64,000 nucleotides of DNA from Seohaeicola saemankumensis. GTDB taxonomy: Bacteria; Pseudomonadota; Alphaproteobacteria; Rhodobacterales; Rhodobacteraceae. How positions within the stretch are numbered: position 1 is the stretch's first letter; each line of letters starts with the position of its first letter. The position numbers and the translations under genes are program-made. The stretch is from NCBI RefSeq assembly GCF_020171285.1, contig NZ_JAIUZI010000007.1, forward strand, positions 186,001 through 250,000, given 5' to 3'. The notes under the pieces were generated by a model. The model did not search any database. It was not told the origin of the DNA and saw nothing but the letters and a program-made list of their open reading frames with translations. Positions 16,928 to 24,882 of the stretch are shown one piece after another.

Positions 16928-17992
16928 ATGACCACGAACAAACCGGTGATCTTGCATGTCGGGCACGGCAAGACGGGGTCCAGCGCGTTGCAATCTTCGC
17001 TGGTGCTCAGTTCCGAGGCGCTGGCCAAGGCCGGGATCTTCTATCCGCCCTCGCTGTCGGATGCCCGCGCGATGAAGGGCGAGGTTTCCAGCGGCAATGT
17101 CGCGCTGCCGATGCTCGAAGACAGATACCAGCGTGCCGCGCAGACCCGCACCGACGCCGGCACCATCCTGTTTTCGAACGAGGGGCTGTTTCATCGCCTG
17201 ATCATGAATGTCGAGCCTCTGCGCGCGATCCTGGCGCAGGGCGCACCGGTTCGCGTGATCCTCTATATCAGGAACCCGGTCAAACACGCGATCTCGGCCT
17301 ATGGGCAGGCGATCAAGCGCAATGGGCTGGTCGCTGATTTTGACAGCTACCTGTCCACCTACAAGATCCCGAATATGGTGGGCAGGTTCCTGCAGATGAT
17401 GCAGGAGCTGGGGGTTGAGGTCACCGTGCTGAACTATTCCCGGCACCGGCGGAACCTTCTGACCAGTTTTGCCGGTGCGCTCGGGATCGACGCGGCGCTG
17501 TTGCAGGTGCCGCCGGTGGCCAATGTGAATCGGTCGCTGACCCCGTCGGAGATGTTTCTGCAGCAGTGCTTCAACCGCGAATGGGGCAAGGGCGCCTCGC
17601 ATTTCCTGTCGGATGACCTGTGCAACAACCTGCCCGATCAGCCGGTCGAAGGCGTGCCCAGGTTGACCCGCGCCGGCTATGACGCCTTTTGCGAGCGCCT
17701 GACGCCGATGCTGAGGCGGGTGAACAAGCGGATCCCGGCGGACGAACACTATGCGATCGAACCCTATGAAGACGTGTTCGGCACCGATGGCGGCCGCGAT
17801 GACTGGTTGCGGTTTTCGGAGGACCAGCTGCGGGTCATCGTACGGTCGATTGCCGAAAACACCCCCTCGGGCCAGGTGGCCGAAAGCTTTGCGGACATGG
17901 TCCAGAGATTGAAGCCGCGAGACAGGCTGAGCGCGGATGACCTGGCCATCATGGGCGAACTGGCAAGCCGGCTGCGCACCGGCAAACCCTGA
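16928..17992 (+). CDS. Sulfotransferase family protein
   Basis: A 354-residue PAPS-dependent sulfotransferase-like protein. The 5'-phosphosulfate loop is HVGHGKTGSSALQSSL at the N-terminus, and the 3'-phosphate-binding block is VILYIRNPVKHAISAYGQAI with conserved Arg and Ser. The C-terminal half is helical and has no recognisable motif. Bacterial members of this group often modify surface polysaccharides or secreted molecules; the acceptor here is unknown. It begins 10 nt after the trpF stop codon, so it is probably in the trpF transcript, yet it has no evident role in tryptophan synthesis; this looks like an accessory insertion into a biosynthetic operon. Confidence 0.85.
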   Translation: MTTNKPVILHVGHGKTGSSALQSSLVLSSEALAKAGIFYPPSLSDARAMKGEVSSGNVALPMLEDRYQRAAQTRTDAGTILFSNEGLFHRLIMNVEPLRAILAQGAPVRVILYIRNPVKHAISAYGQAIKRNGLVADFDSYLSTYKIPNMVGRFLQMMQELGVEVTVLNYSRHRRNLLTSFAGALGIDAALLQVPPVANVNRSLTPSEMFLQQCFNREWGKGASHFLSDDLCNNLPDQPVEGVPRLTRAGYDAFCERLTPMLRRVNKRIPADEHYAIEPYEDVFGTDGGRDDWLRFSEDQLRVIVRSIAENTPSGQVAESFADMVQRLKPRDRLSADDLAIMGELASRLRTGKP

Positions 17993-18123
17993 GCTGACCA
18001 CATCCGCAGGGGCGATTGCCGTTGGCGTCGGATCAGGACGATTGTGGCGGCGCGGAGTCGTTTCACAATGGCAATTTTCCAGTTTGCCCCATATGAACAC
18101 TCGAAACGACGATGGAGCGTGAC

Positions 18124-19371
18124 ATGGCCAACGACCTTTTCAATTCCTTCATGTCCGGCCCGGATGAAAACGGCCGGTTCGGCATCTTTGGCGGGCGGTT
18201 CGTCTCCGAGACGCTGATGCCGCTGATCCTGGATCTGGAGGCCGAGTACGAAAAGGCCAAGACCGACCAGAGCTTCTGGGACGAGATGAACGACCTGTGG
18301 ACGCACTACGTGGGGCGCCCGTCGCCGCTCTACTTTGCCGAGCGGCTGACCGAGCAGCTGGGCGGGGCCAAGGTCTATTTCAAACGCGACGAGCTGAACC
18401 ATACCGGCGCGCACAAGATCAACAACGTGCTGGGCCAGATCATCCTGGCGCGGCGCATGGGCAAGACCCGGATCATCGCGGAAACCGGGGCCGGGCAGCA
18501 CGGTGTCGCCACCGCGACGGTCTGTGCCAAGTTCGGCCTGAAATGCGTGGTCTACATGGGCGCGCATGACGTGCAACGGCAGTCGCCGAACGTCTTCCGC
18601 ATGCGTCTTCTGGGGGCCGAGGTGATCCCGGTGACGAGCGGTCGAGGAACCCTGAAGGACGCGATGAACGACGCGCTGCGCGACTGGGTGACCAATGTGC
18701 GCGATACCTTCTACTGCATCGGGACCGTGGCCGGTCCGCACCCTTATCCCGCCATGGTCCGCGATTTCCAGTCGATCATCGGCAAGGAAGCCAAGGAACA
18801 GATGCTGGCCGCCGAAGGGCGCCTGCCCGATACGCTGGTCGCCGCCATCGGCGGCGGGTCCAACGCGATGGGCCTGTTCTACCCCTTCCTCGACGACAAG
18901 GACGTCAAGATCATCGGCGTCGAGGCGGGTGGCCGTGGCGTGAACGAGAAGATGGAGCACTGCGCCTCTCTGACCGGGGGACGGCCGGGGGTGTTGCATG
19001 GCAACCGGACCTACCTGCTGCAGGACGACGACGGGCAGATCCTCGAGGGGTACTCGATCTCGGCCGGGCTGGATTATCCGGGCATCGGGCCCGAGCATTC
19101 GTGGCTGCATGAAATCGGCCGGGCGACCTATGTGTCGATCACCGACAAGGAGGCGCTGGAGGCGTTCCAGCTGAGCTGTTCGTCCGAAGGCATCATCCCG
19201 GCGCTGGAGCCCTCCCACGCCTTGGCCCATGTCATCAAGATCGCGCCAGAGCTGCCCAAGGATCACCTGATTTGCATGAACATGTGCGGTCGTGGGGACA
19301 AGGACATCTTTACGGTTGCGAAGTATCTCGGTTTCGACATGTCGGATACCGAGGGCCGCGACGCGGACTAA
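18124..19371 (+). CDS. trpB: Tryptophan synthase beta chain
   Basis: TrpB makes tryptophan from indole and serine with PLP. The 415-residue protein shows the PLP lysine in [28 protein letters not shown], the phosphate-binding loop [11 protein letters not shown], and the C-terminal [15 protein letters not shown] at 18114-18117 favours the ATG at 18124; an in-frame ATG at 18112 would place the SD inside the coding sequence. Its alpha-chain partner (32095-32886) is far away on the minus strand, so the complex is made from separate transcripts. Confidence 0.96.
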   Translation: MANDLFNSFMSGPDENGRFGIFGGRFVSETLMPLILDLEAEYEKAKTDQSFWDEMNDLWTHYVGRPSPLYFAERLTEQLGGAKVYFKRDELNHTGAHKINNVLGQIILARRMGKTRIIAETGAGQHGVATATVCAKFGLKCVVYMGAHDVQRQSPNVFRMRLLGAEVIPVTSGRGTLKDAMNDALRDWVTNVRDTFYCIGTVAGPHPYPAMVRDFQSIIGKEAKEQMLAAEGRLPDTLVAAIGGGSNAMGLFYPFLDDKDVKIIGVEAGGRGVNEKMEHCASLTGGRPGVLHGNRTYLLQDDDGQILEGYSISAGLDYPGIGPEHSWLHEIGRATYVSITDKEALEAFQLSCSSEGIIPALEPSHALAHVIKIAPELPKDHLICMNMCGRGDKDIFTVAKYLGFDMSDTEGRDAD

Positions 19372-19392
19372 CCAAACGGCAGCGGCTCCCGC

Positions 19393-19427
19393 CTGCTGTC
19401 CGTGGTATTGAAATACCACGTCAGCAG
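19393..19427 (+). terminator. Long hairpin after trpB
   Basis: Two stacked inverted repeats, CTGCTG/CAGCAG (19393-19398 and 19422-19427) enclosing CGTGGTATT/AATACCACG (19401-19409 and 19412-19420), start 21 nt after the trpB stop codon. There is no T-run, so it is either a Rho-assisted terminator or a 3'-end protecting structure. Confidence 0.55.
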
Positions 19428-19477
19428 TTGGGCCGGGCAGGCCGGTGTCGGGGGCGGGAGCGCGCCCGCGTGGTTTC

Positions 19478-19846
19478 TCAGAGGCTGTTGGCCTGAAGGA
19501 CCGACAGGGGAACGATGTCCAGGGCCTGTTGATGCGTGGCCGACAGGTTGACCCGTGGCGCGCAGCCCTCGTCATGGGCCTGCAGGAAACGGGCGGCGCA
19601 GAGGCACCAGTGGTCGCCCGACTTTAGCCCGGGAAAGTCGAAATCGGGGCGTGGCGTGCTCAGATCGTTGCCCACGTATTTCGAATAGGCCAGGAATTCG
19701 TCGGTCATCACCGCGCAGACCGTGTGACTGCCGACGTCCCTTTGGCAGGTGTTGCAGTGGCCGTCGCGAAAGAAGCCGGTGAGCGGGTTAATCGAGCAGG
19801 GCGCAAGCGGCCCGCCCAGCACGTTGATGCTGTCATCCTGTTCCAT
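19478..19846 (-). CDS. DUF2237 family protein
   Basis: A 122-residue protein of the DUF2237 family. The family pattern is unmistakable: NVLGGPLAPCSINPLTGFFR, then RDVGSHTVCAVMTDEFL, GNDLSTPRPDFDFPGLKSGD, HWCLCAARFLQA, and the C-terminal ATHQQALDIVPLSVL. It has several conserved cysteines (PCS, CNTC, VCAV, CLCA) that could bind metal. No biochemical role is established to my knowledge. It begins ten bases after the serine hydrolase gene on the same strand, so the two are probably co-transcribed and translationally coupled. There is no strong Shine-Dalgarno before its ATG. Confidence 0.9.
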   Translation of the reverse strand: MEQDDSINVLGGPLAPCSINPLTGFFRDGHCNTCQRDVGSHTVCAVMTDEFLAYSKYVGNDLSTPRPDFDFPGLKSGDHWCLCAARFLQAHDEGCAPRVNLSATHQQALDIVPLSVLQANSL

Positions 19847-19855
19847 GACAACAGC

Positions 19856-21019
19856 TTACAGCGATTTGGCGATCTTGCGGAAAATTTCTATGTTCCCGGT
19901 CAGCACGCCGTCATCCTTGAAGCGCCGATCCGCGCCGGTGGTCATGATCAACACGCCGCGTGGCCGGTCAAAGTACATGTGCTGGCCGTAGACGCCCAGC
20001 CCGAAGAACTCGCCTTCCTGCGCGTCCGAGGGGATCCACCATTGATACCCGTATTGGATCTTGCCCGGCGCGGTGGGGGCGGAGGGCGCGGTAGAGGCCG
20101 CGATCCAGTCGGCCGGCACGATCTGACGGCTGCCGTACATGCCGTCCTGCAGGATCATCTGGCCAAAGCGGGCATAATCGCGGGTGGTGAAGTTCAGCCC
20201 GCCCAGGACAAAGGCGGCGCCGGCGCCGTCGGTGACGTAATACCCGTCATGTTCCAGCCCTAGTGGCACCAGGATCTTTTCCGACATCAGATCGGCGATG
20301 CTGCGCCCGGTGGCGCCACGGATCACCATGCCGATCACATGGGTGTCGATCGAGACATATTGCCAGGTCTCTCCCGGCTCTGCGAACCGGGCGGTGAAAC
20401 TGGCGGTGAAATCGTCCAGCGTACCACCCAGCGCGATCACCCGGCCCATGCGGTTGATGTCGGAATCGGGGTCGAAATAATCCTCGTCGAACTGCACGCC
20501 CGAGGCCATGTTCAGCACGTTGCGGATCGTCGCGCCGTCGTAGGCCGACCCGGTCAGGAGCGGCGCGTATGTTGTGACCGGATCGTCTAGCGAGGCAATC
20601 GCGCCTTCCTCCAGCAGCACGCCCAGCAGCGCCGAGAGATAGCTTTTGGCCACCGACCAGGAGATCCGGTGATCATCCGGGCCGGTTCCCAGAAAGTACT
20701 CCTCAAAGCGGATTTCGCCGTCCTTCATCACCAGGATCGATGTCACATCCCGTTCGATGATCCAGTCGGCGACGCCGGGTGGCAATTCTGTTTCCGGGCC
20801 ATAGCTCAGCGTGCTGGTCGGACCATTTCCGCGCGGCACCGGCGCAGAGAGAAAGGCCGCGTCCATATGGGTGAAATTGTGGACAATCTTGTCTTCGGAG
20901 AACAGCGAATTCACCGCCCAGAGTCGCGCGATTTCCTCGCGTTTCCAGATGCCTACGACGATGGCCGCCAGACACAGGGCGAGCAGGATCCGGCCCAGCC
21001 ATTTTCCGAAAGTCCGCAT
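19856..21019 (-). CDS. Serine hydrolase, class C beta-lactamase/6-aminohexanoate-dimer-hydrolase type
   Basis: A 387-residue penicillin-recognising-fold hydrolase anchored by an N-terminal signal or membrane segment (RILLALCLAAIVVGIW, residues 10-25), hence periplasmic. The active-site SxxK is Ser122-Val-Ala-Lys125 in HRISWSVAKSYLSALLG. The second motif Y-x-S is in TWQYVSIDTHVIGMV, and GVYGQHMYFDRPRG near the end replaces the usual KTG-type motif. The pattern resembles NylB-type esterase/amide hydrolases rather than true beta-lactamases. GGAGGAGA stands five bases before the ATG. It lies in a likely pth-DUF2332-hydrolase-DUF2237 transcript; substrate unknown. Confidence 0.88.
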   Translation of the reverse strand: MRTFGKWLGRILLALCLAAIVVGIWKREEIARLWAVNSLFSEDKIVHNFTHMDAAFLSAPVPRGNGPTSTLSYGPETELPPGVADWIIERDVTSILVMKDGEIRFEEYFLGTGPDDHRISWSVAKSYLSALLGVLLEEGAIASLDDPVTTYAPLLTGSAYDGATIRNVLNMASGVQFDEDYFDPDSDINRMGRVIALGGTLDDFTASFTARFAEPGETWQYVSIDTHVIGMVIRGATGRSIADLMSEKILVPLGLEHDGYYVTDGAGAAFVLGGLNFTTRDYARFGQMILQDGMYGSRQIVPADWIAASTAPSAPTAPGKIQYGYQWWIPSDAQEGEFFGLGVYGQHMYFDRPRGVLIMTTGADRRFKDDGVLTGNIEIFRKIAKSL

Positions 21020-21089
21020 GTTCTCTCCTCCGTTTCGCCCACAAGACCGCGCCGCTGGCGGTTGGGCAACAAGAACGTCGCGGCACCCG

Positions 21090-22121
21090 TCAGCTGTCCT
21101 GCCAGCGCACCCAGCGGCCGTGAAAATCGACCCGAGCGAGCGTCACGCGCAGGCCGGCGGGCCATAGCCGCAGGGTCAGCGCGGCGCCGTCGTCGGGGTG
21201 GTCGTCGGCCTCCATCCCGAGCCAGGCCAGCGGAGTCTCGGGTGTTGCCCGTTCTCCGGCGGCTTCGATCAACTTGCGGCCCGCATGTTGGCGATCAGCC
21301 GGAAAGTACTGCCAGGCAACGGTGTGATAGATCAGGTGCAGCCCGTCTGCGCGCTCCGCCAGCCGGTCGCGCAGCCAGTCGATGGCATCGCCCCGGTCGA
21401 CCACGGCGTTGTGCACGGCAATGGCGGCGCGGGTCAGCTCGACCCGGTGGGGCTGGTCCGGCCAGAGATAGGAAAACAGCCGCAAGCGGTGGTCCGGGTT
21501 ATGCGGATCCAGCGGGTTCAGGTCGACGCCGCGCCGGGATGCGACCGTGACCGGCATCTCGGACGGCAGCGGGCCGGTCCAGTCCGGCGACAGGCTGAGG
21601 GCGGGGTCGGCCGGGCCAAGCCTGCCCGATGTCGTGTCCAGGGCGAAACGGTCGCACATCAGGTTCAGCCCGGCGCTGGCCCCGAGTTCGGACAGGTGGA
21701 GCGGCAGACCGGGGTGGCGCGCGGACAGCCAGTGCAGCGCCGGGACCAATGCGGCGCTTCGGCGTATCTCATTGGTTTGAGGCGCATTTTCGATCCAGTT
21801 CAGCAGGAAATCGCGGTGCCGGTCGAGGGCGGGCAGAACGGCGGCGGCCAGTTCCGCGTCGCTCACGCTGGCCGGCGGATAGGCGTCGCGCAGGGCGGCG
21901 TCCCGGCCGGAGAGAACCAGCGCGTGCAGCCCCCCGGCGATGCGCAGCGGCAGCGAGGCGCCGCTGGGTCCGATGTCTCCGCTCCAGTCGTTGCAGCGCA
22001 GGGCCAGCGCCGAGGTCGCGGGCCAGTGATCCGCCAGCGCGGTCAGCAGCCGGGCCATGAAGGGCGAGCCGAGCGCGCCGCAGGCCGCGGCCTGTGTCCG
22101 CATCGCGTCGGGCAGGCTCAC
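21090..22121 (-). CDS. DUF2332 family protein
   Basis: A 343-residue protein of the DUF2332 family. Typical segments are SPFMARLLTALADHWP at the N-terminus, PQTNEIRRSAALVPALHWLS, LHLSELGASAGLNLMCDRF (a glycine-rich segment resembling a SAM-binding loop), RRGVDLNPLDPHNPDHRLRL, and the final RLWPAGLRVTLARVDFHG. The ELGASAGLNL and YHTVAWQYFP segments suggest a Rossmann-like methyltransferase-like core, but no function is established. The start is GTG at 22121, whose GTGA overlaps the pth stop; an ATG six codons in is the alternative. Translational coupling to pth is likely. Confidence 0.88.
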   Translation of the reverse strand: MSLPDAMRTQAAACGALGSPFMARLLTALADHWPATSALALRCNDWSGDIGPSGASLPLRIAGGLHALVLSGRDAALRDAYPPASVSDAELAAAVLPALDRHRDFLLNWIENAPQTNEIRRSAALVPALHWLSARHPGLPLHLSELGASAGLNLMCDRFALDTTSGRLGPADPALSLSPDWTGPLPSEMPVTVASRRGVDLNPLDPHNPDHRLRLFSYLWPDQPHRVELTRAAIAVHNAVVDRGDAIDWLRDRLAERADGLHLIYHTVAWQYFPADRQHAGRKLIEAAGERATPETPLAWLGMEADDHPDDGAALTLRLWPAGLRVTLARVDFHGRWVRWQDS

Positions 22122-22798
22122 TTGAATTTATCTACCAGCTTTTGCAATGGGTTACGGGTATCCTGCGGCGGTTCCGGGGCGATTTTTTCAGCGGCTGTGG
22201 GCTTGGGTTTGGGGCTGGTGGAGGAGCGCGGCGGGGCGGTGCGCAGGGCGACGGCGTTCATGAACTTGCCGGTGTCGCCAGCCGCGAGATGGGCCGCGCC
22301 ATCGGAAACGCCGCGCAGAACATCGTCGAGCCAGTCCTGGTCGGCGCGCGCGAAATCGTGCAAAACATAGTGTGAAACCAAGTCCTTGCGCCCCGGATGA
22401 CCGATGCCGAGGCGGACCCGGTCGTAGGCGTCGCCGATGTGACCGTGGATCGATCGCAAGCCGTTGTGACCGGCGTGACCGCCCCCCGACTTGGCCCTCA
22501 CCTTGCCCGGGGCGAGATCCAATTCGTCATGAAAAACAATGACTTCACCGGGTTCGAGCTTGTAGAACCGCATCGCCTCGCCGACCGACTGGCCAGAGCG
22601 GTTCATGAAGGTCTCCGGTTTCAGCAGCAACACCTTCTCGGAGCCCAGGCGGCCCTCGCTGATTTTGCCCTGAAACTTTGATTTCCAAGGAGAAAATCCG
22701 TGGTCATCGGCAATCCGGTCCACCGCCATGAAGCCGATGTTGTGCCGGTTGCCGGCGTATTGACTGCCGGGGTTTCCCAGTCCGACGATGAGTTTCAT
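22118..22798 (-). CDS. pth: Peptidyl-tRNA hydrolase
   Basis: Pth recycles peptidyl-tRNA dropped by ribosomes. The protein starts MKLIVGLGNPGSQYAGNRHN, with the catalytic His in RHNIGFMAVD, the substrate-binding KPETFMNRSGQSV, the Asp of HDELDLAPGKVRAK, and GGGHAGHNGLRS. At 226 residues it is longer than the E. coli enzyme because of a Pro/Lys-rich C-terminal tail (TAPPRSSTSPKPKPTAAEK), which is seen in other alphaproteobacteria. The ATG at 22798 is set by homology; the upstream frame to 22951 is intergenic. Its usual partner rplY is 4.2 kb upstream, separated by two accessory genes. Confidence 0.95.
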   Translation of the reverse strand: MKLIVGLGNPGSQYAGNRHNIGFMAVDRIADDHGFSPWKSKFQGKISEGRLGSEKVLLLKPETFMNRSGQSVGEAMRFYKLEPGEVIVFHDELDLAPGKVRAKSGGGHAGHNGLRSIHGHIGDAYDRVRLGIGHPGRKDLVSHYVLHDFARADQDWLDDVLRGVSDGAAHLAAGDTGKFMNAVALRTAPPRSSTSPKPKPTAAEKIAPEPPQDTRNPLQKLVDKFK

Positions 22799-23252
22799 GC
22801 TGCGCGCCCGTGGTTGCCTGCGGGACTGATGCACCGAAACGGCGGAAAAATCCAGTGGCAGGCGCGGGGCGCGTTTTGACCGTTTTGTACAGGGTTGAAG
22901 ACCGGGTTTGACCATTTTGTACAAAGGTTTTCGGCGGGTTTCGCAGGGCACCGCCGCGCCGGATCACGAGGAGACGCGGGCGACCGGATTGATGCGAAGG
23001 TATTGGCGGGGGCGAAGCTCCAGTTCACTGCGGCCGCGGCTGCGCCGACTTTGGTGAAGCCGTCTGTGGCAAGAACCGTCTACCCTGGCGAGGCCGGAAG
23101 CGATGATTTCCGACCATGACAATTCCGACTGTCTGTGACGCCTCTAAGTTGCACGAGACTCTCGTATTGGCTGAAATTGACTTTTCCGTTATCATCTATC
23201 CGGGCGCTCGATTTATTTGCCCAATATTTATTGATCAAATTTAGGATTTATT
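22799..23252. other. Gene-free region between pth and the haem peroxidase gene
   Basis: These 454 bases contain no gene that I can support. The pth-proximal part has two copies of a 17-nt direct repeat (22875-22891 and 22907-22923). The last 130 bases before the peroxidase are clearly AT-rich compared with the rest of the window (for example 23206-23250). TTGACT at 23177-23182 resembles a -35 box but no matching -10 lies at the right distance. Confidence 0.6.
22875..22923. repeat. Two-copy 17-nt direct repeat upstream of pth
   Basis: TTTGACCRTTTTGTACA occurs at 22875-22891 and 22907-22923, identical except at the R, exactly 32 bp apart (about three helical turns). The second copy ends in the palindrome TTTGTACAAA (22916-22925). 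It sits within 125 bp upstream of the pth start and could be a paired binding site. Confidence 0.6.
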
Positions 23253-24737
23253 ATGACCGGATCTCATCACGGGCTGACACGGCTCGACCAACTCATGAAA
23301 ACCTGCATACACGGCAACGGGCCCGCACGGCCGTCTCCACAGACTTTGGGTCGGGTGATGCCGCCCAACCCGGTGCAGATAAAGAACATCACGCACCGCG
23401 ACGTGATTGCGGCGCTCGATGCGCTCTCGCTGGATATGGGGGTAAACCAGAACAAAAATGGGTCTGCGGATGCCGGGATGACCTTTTTCGGTCAGTTCGT
23501 CGATCACGACATAACGCTCGATGCGACATCTGCCCTTGGCACACGCATTGATCCCGCGACCATTCCCAACGTGCGCACACCCAGCCTTGACCTCGACTGT
23601 GTGTATGGCGCGGGGCCCGAAGCATCGCCGCACCTGTACGGCGCGGGCGAGGCAGAACAATTTCTTGTGCATGGCCGCAAGGACAATCCCCGCGATTTGG
23701 CCCGCACCTGCGCGGGCAAGGCGCTGATCGGCGATCCGCGCAATGACGAGAACATCCTCGTGGCCCAGGTGCAGTCGATCTTTATCGAGTTGCACAACCT
23801 GCTGATGTCCAAGCGTGTCGAAGGTGGCGACGAAGCGGATGACATCAAGGCCTGCGCCCATGACGGTATAGACGCGACTGTCTGGCATGATCACGTCAGC
23901 CCGCGTCTGACCAGTTTCGAAGAAGTACGCCGATTCATTCGGTTGCATTACCAATGGATGGTGTGGTGCGAGTTGCTTCCCGCCTTTGTGGATCAGGACT
24001 GCCTTGATTGGGCGCTCAAGCATCAGCCCTTTAAGTGGGATGCGCCGGTGATGCCGGTGGAATTCACCGGGGCGGGGTACCGCTTTGGCCATGCCACGGC
24101 TCAGTTCGAGTACGCGCTGACGGATGGCGCGACGCCCAAAGGTCTGTTCGCTGTGCCAGGGTTCGGCCGGCGGCCCGTCGATGGCAATATCGACTATGCC
24201 ATGTTCTTTGGCATGAACGGCAGTGTCCAGTCGCAGAAGGCGCGGCCCGTGGGCCCGAAGCTTGGCCTGCCGTTACTCAACCTGCCGTTTGTGCACGCGC
24301 CGATCGAGCTTGGGGATATCGATGAGACTTTGACGCTGGACCAGTCCCGCAACCTTGCTCTGCGCAATATGGTGCGCGATCGATATACCTACCAACTGGC
24401 CAGCGGGCAGCAGTTGGCGGCGAAACTGGGGACCAAAACGGTGCCTGTACCCGCGATCCTCAAGGCCAAGGGATTCACCAAGACGCCTTTGTGGTTCTAT
24501 TGCCTGCAAGAGGCCGAGGCGTTTGGGGACGGCAAGCTGACAGGGGCCGGGGGGCGGCTCGTCGCGTCAGTGTTTGCCAACCTGCTCCGGCGCGACCCGA
24601 CGACGTTCCTGCACATCCCGCATTTCAAGCCATGGCATGGGTTTGGCGGTCAGCCGAGCGTCTTGGCCGGGATCATCGCGTACATTGATGCAAACCGTGC
24701 CCACATGAAGCATGTGGACGAATTGCAGTGCGGCTGA
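23253..24737 (+). CDS. Animal-type haem peroxidase (peroxidase-cyclooxygenase superfamily)
   Basis: A 494-residue member of the An_peroxidase family. The distal haem side is seen in MTFFGQFVDHDITLD (Gln81, His85, Asp86), the region GDPRNDENILVAQVQSIFIE matches the family's conserved GDxRxNE block, HNLLM follows, and the proximal His280 is in YRFGHATAQF. There is no signal peptide and no RTX or calcium-binding repeat, so it is a compact, probably cytoplasmic or non-classically exported bacterial peroxidase. Its promoter region is AT-rich and it lies on the opposite strand inside the split rplY-pth pair, which suggests acquisition. Likely activity is H2O2-dependent oxidation of halide or organic substrates; the natural substrate is unknown. 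Confidence 0.88.
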   Translation: MTGSHHGLTRLDQLMKTCIHGNGPARPSPQTLGRVMPPNPVQIKNITHRDVIAALDALSLDMGVNQNKNGSADAGMTFFGQFVDHDITLDATSALGTRIDPATIPNVRTPSLDLDCVYGAGPEASPHLYGAGEAEQFLVHGRKDNPRDLARTCAGKALIGDPRNDENILVAQVQSIFIELHNLLMSKRVEGGDEADDIKACAHDGIDATVWHDHVSPRLTSFEEVRRFIRLHYQWMVWCELLPAFVDQDCLDWALKHQPFKWDAPVMPVEFTGAGYRFGHATAQFEYALTDGATPKGLFAVPGFGRRPVDGNIDYAMFFGMNGSVQSQKARPVGPKLGLPLLNLPFVHAPIELGDIDETLTLDQSRNLALRNMVRDRYTYQLASGQQLAAKLGTKTVPVPAILKAKGFTKTPLWFYCLQEAEAFGDGKLTGAGGRLVASVFANLLRRDPTTFLHIPHFKPWHGFGGQPSVLAGIIAYIDANRAHMKHVDELQCG

Positions 24738-24746
24738 ACAATGCCG

Positions 24747-24771
24747 TCGGGCGGGGTTGATCCCCGCCCGA
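24747..24771. terminator. Hairpin between converging peroxidase and DUF3604 genes
   Basis: TCGGGCGGGG and CCCCGCCCGA (24747-24756 and 24762-24771) form a perfect 10-bp stem with a TTGAT loop, ten bases after the peroxidase stop codon. No T-tract follows on either strand. Confidence 0.55.
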
Positions 24772-24882
24772 TCCGCCCCACGCAGAAGGCGTTTGCGCCC
24801 GAATGGGGGGGCAGCGTTTGGCAAAGCCACCTTTGACTTTGCCACGGATCAAGCGGTTTAGTGCAAAGCCGTGGCGGGGGCC

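Noticed and set aside
23253..24737. Peroxidase as a manganese-oxidising MopA-type enzyme
   Set aside because: MopA-like proteins carry RTX calcium-binding repeats and are very long; this gene is a compact 494-residue protein without them.
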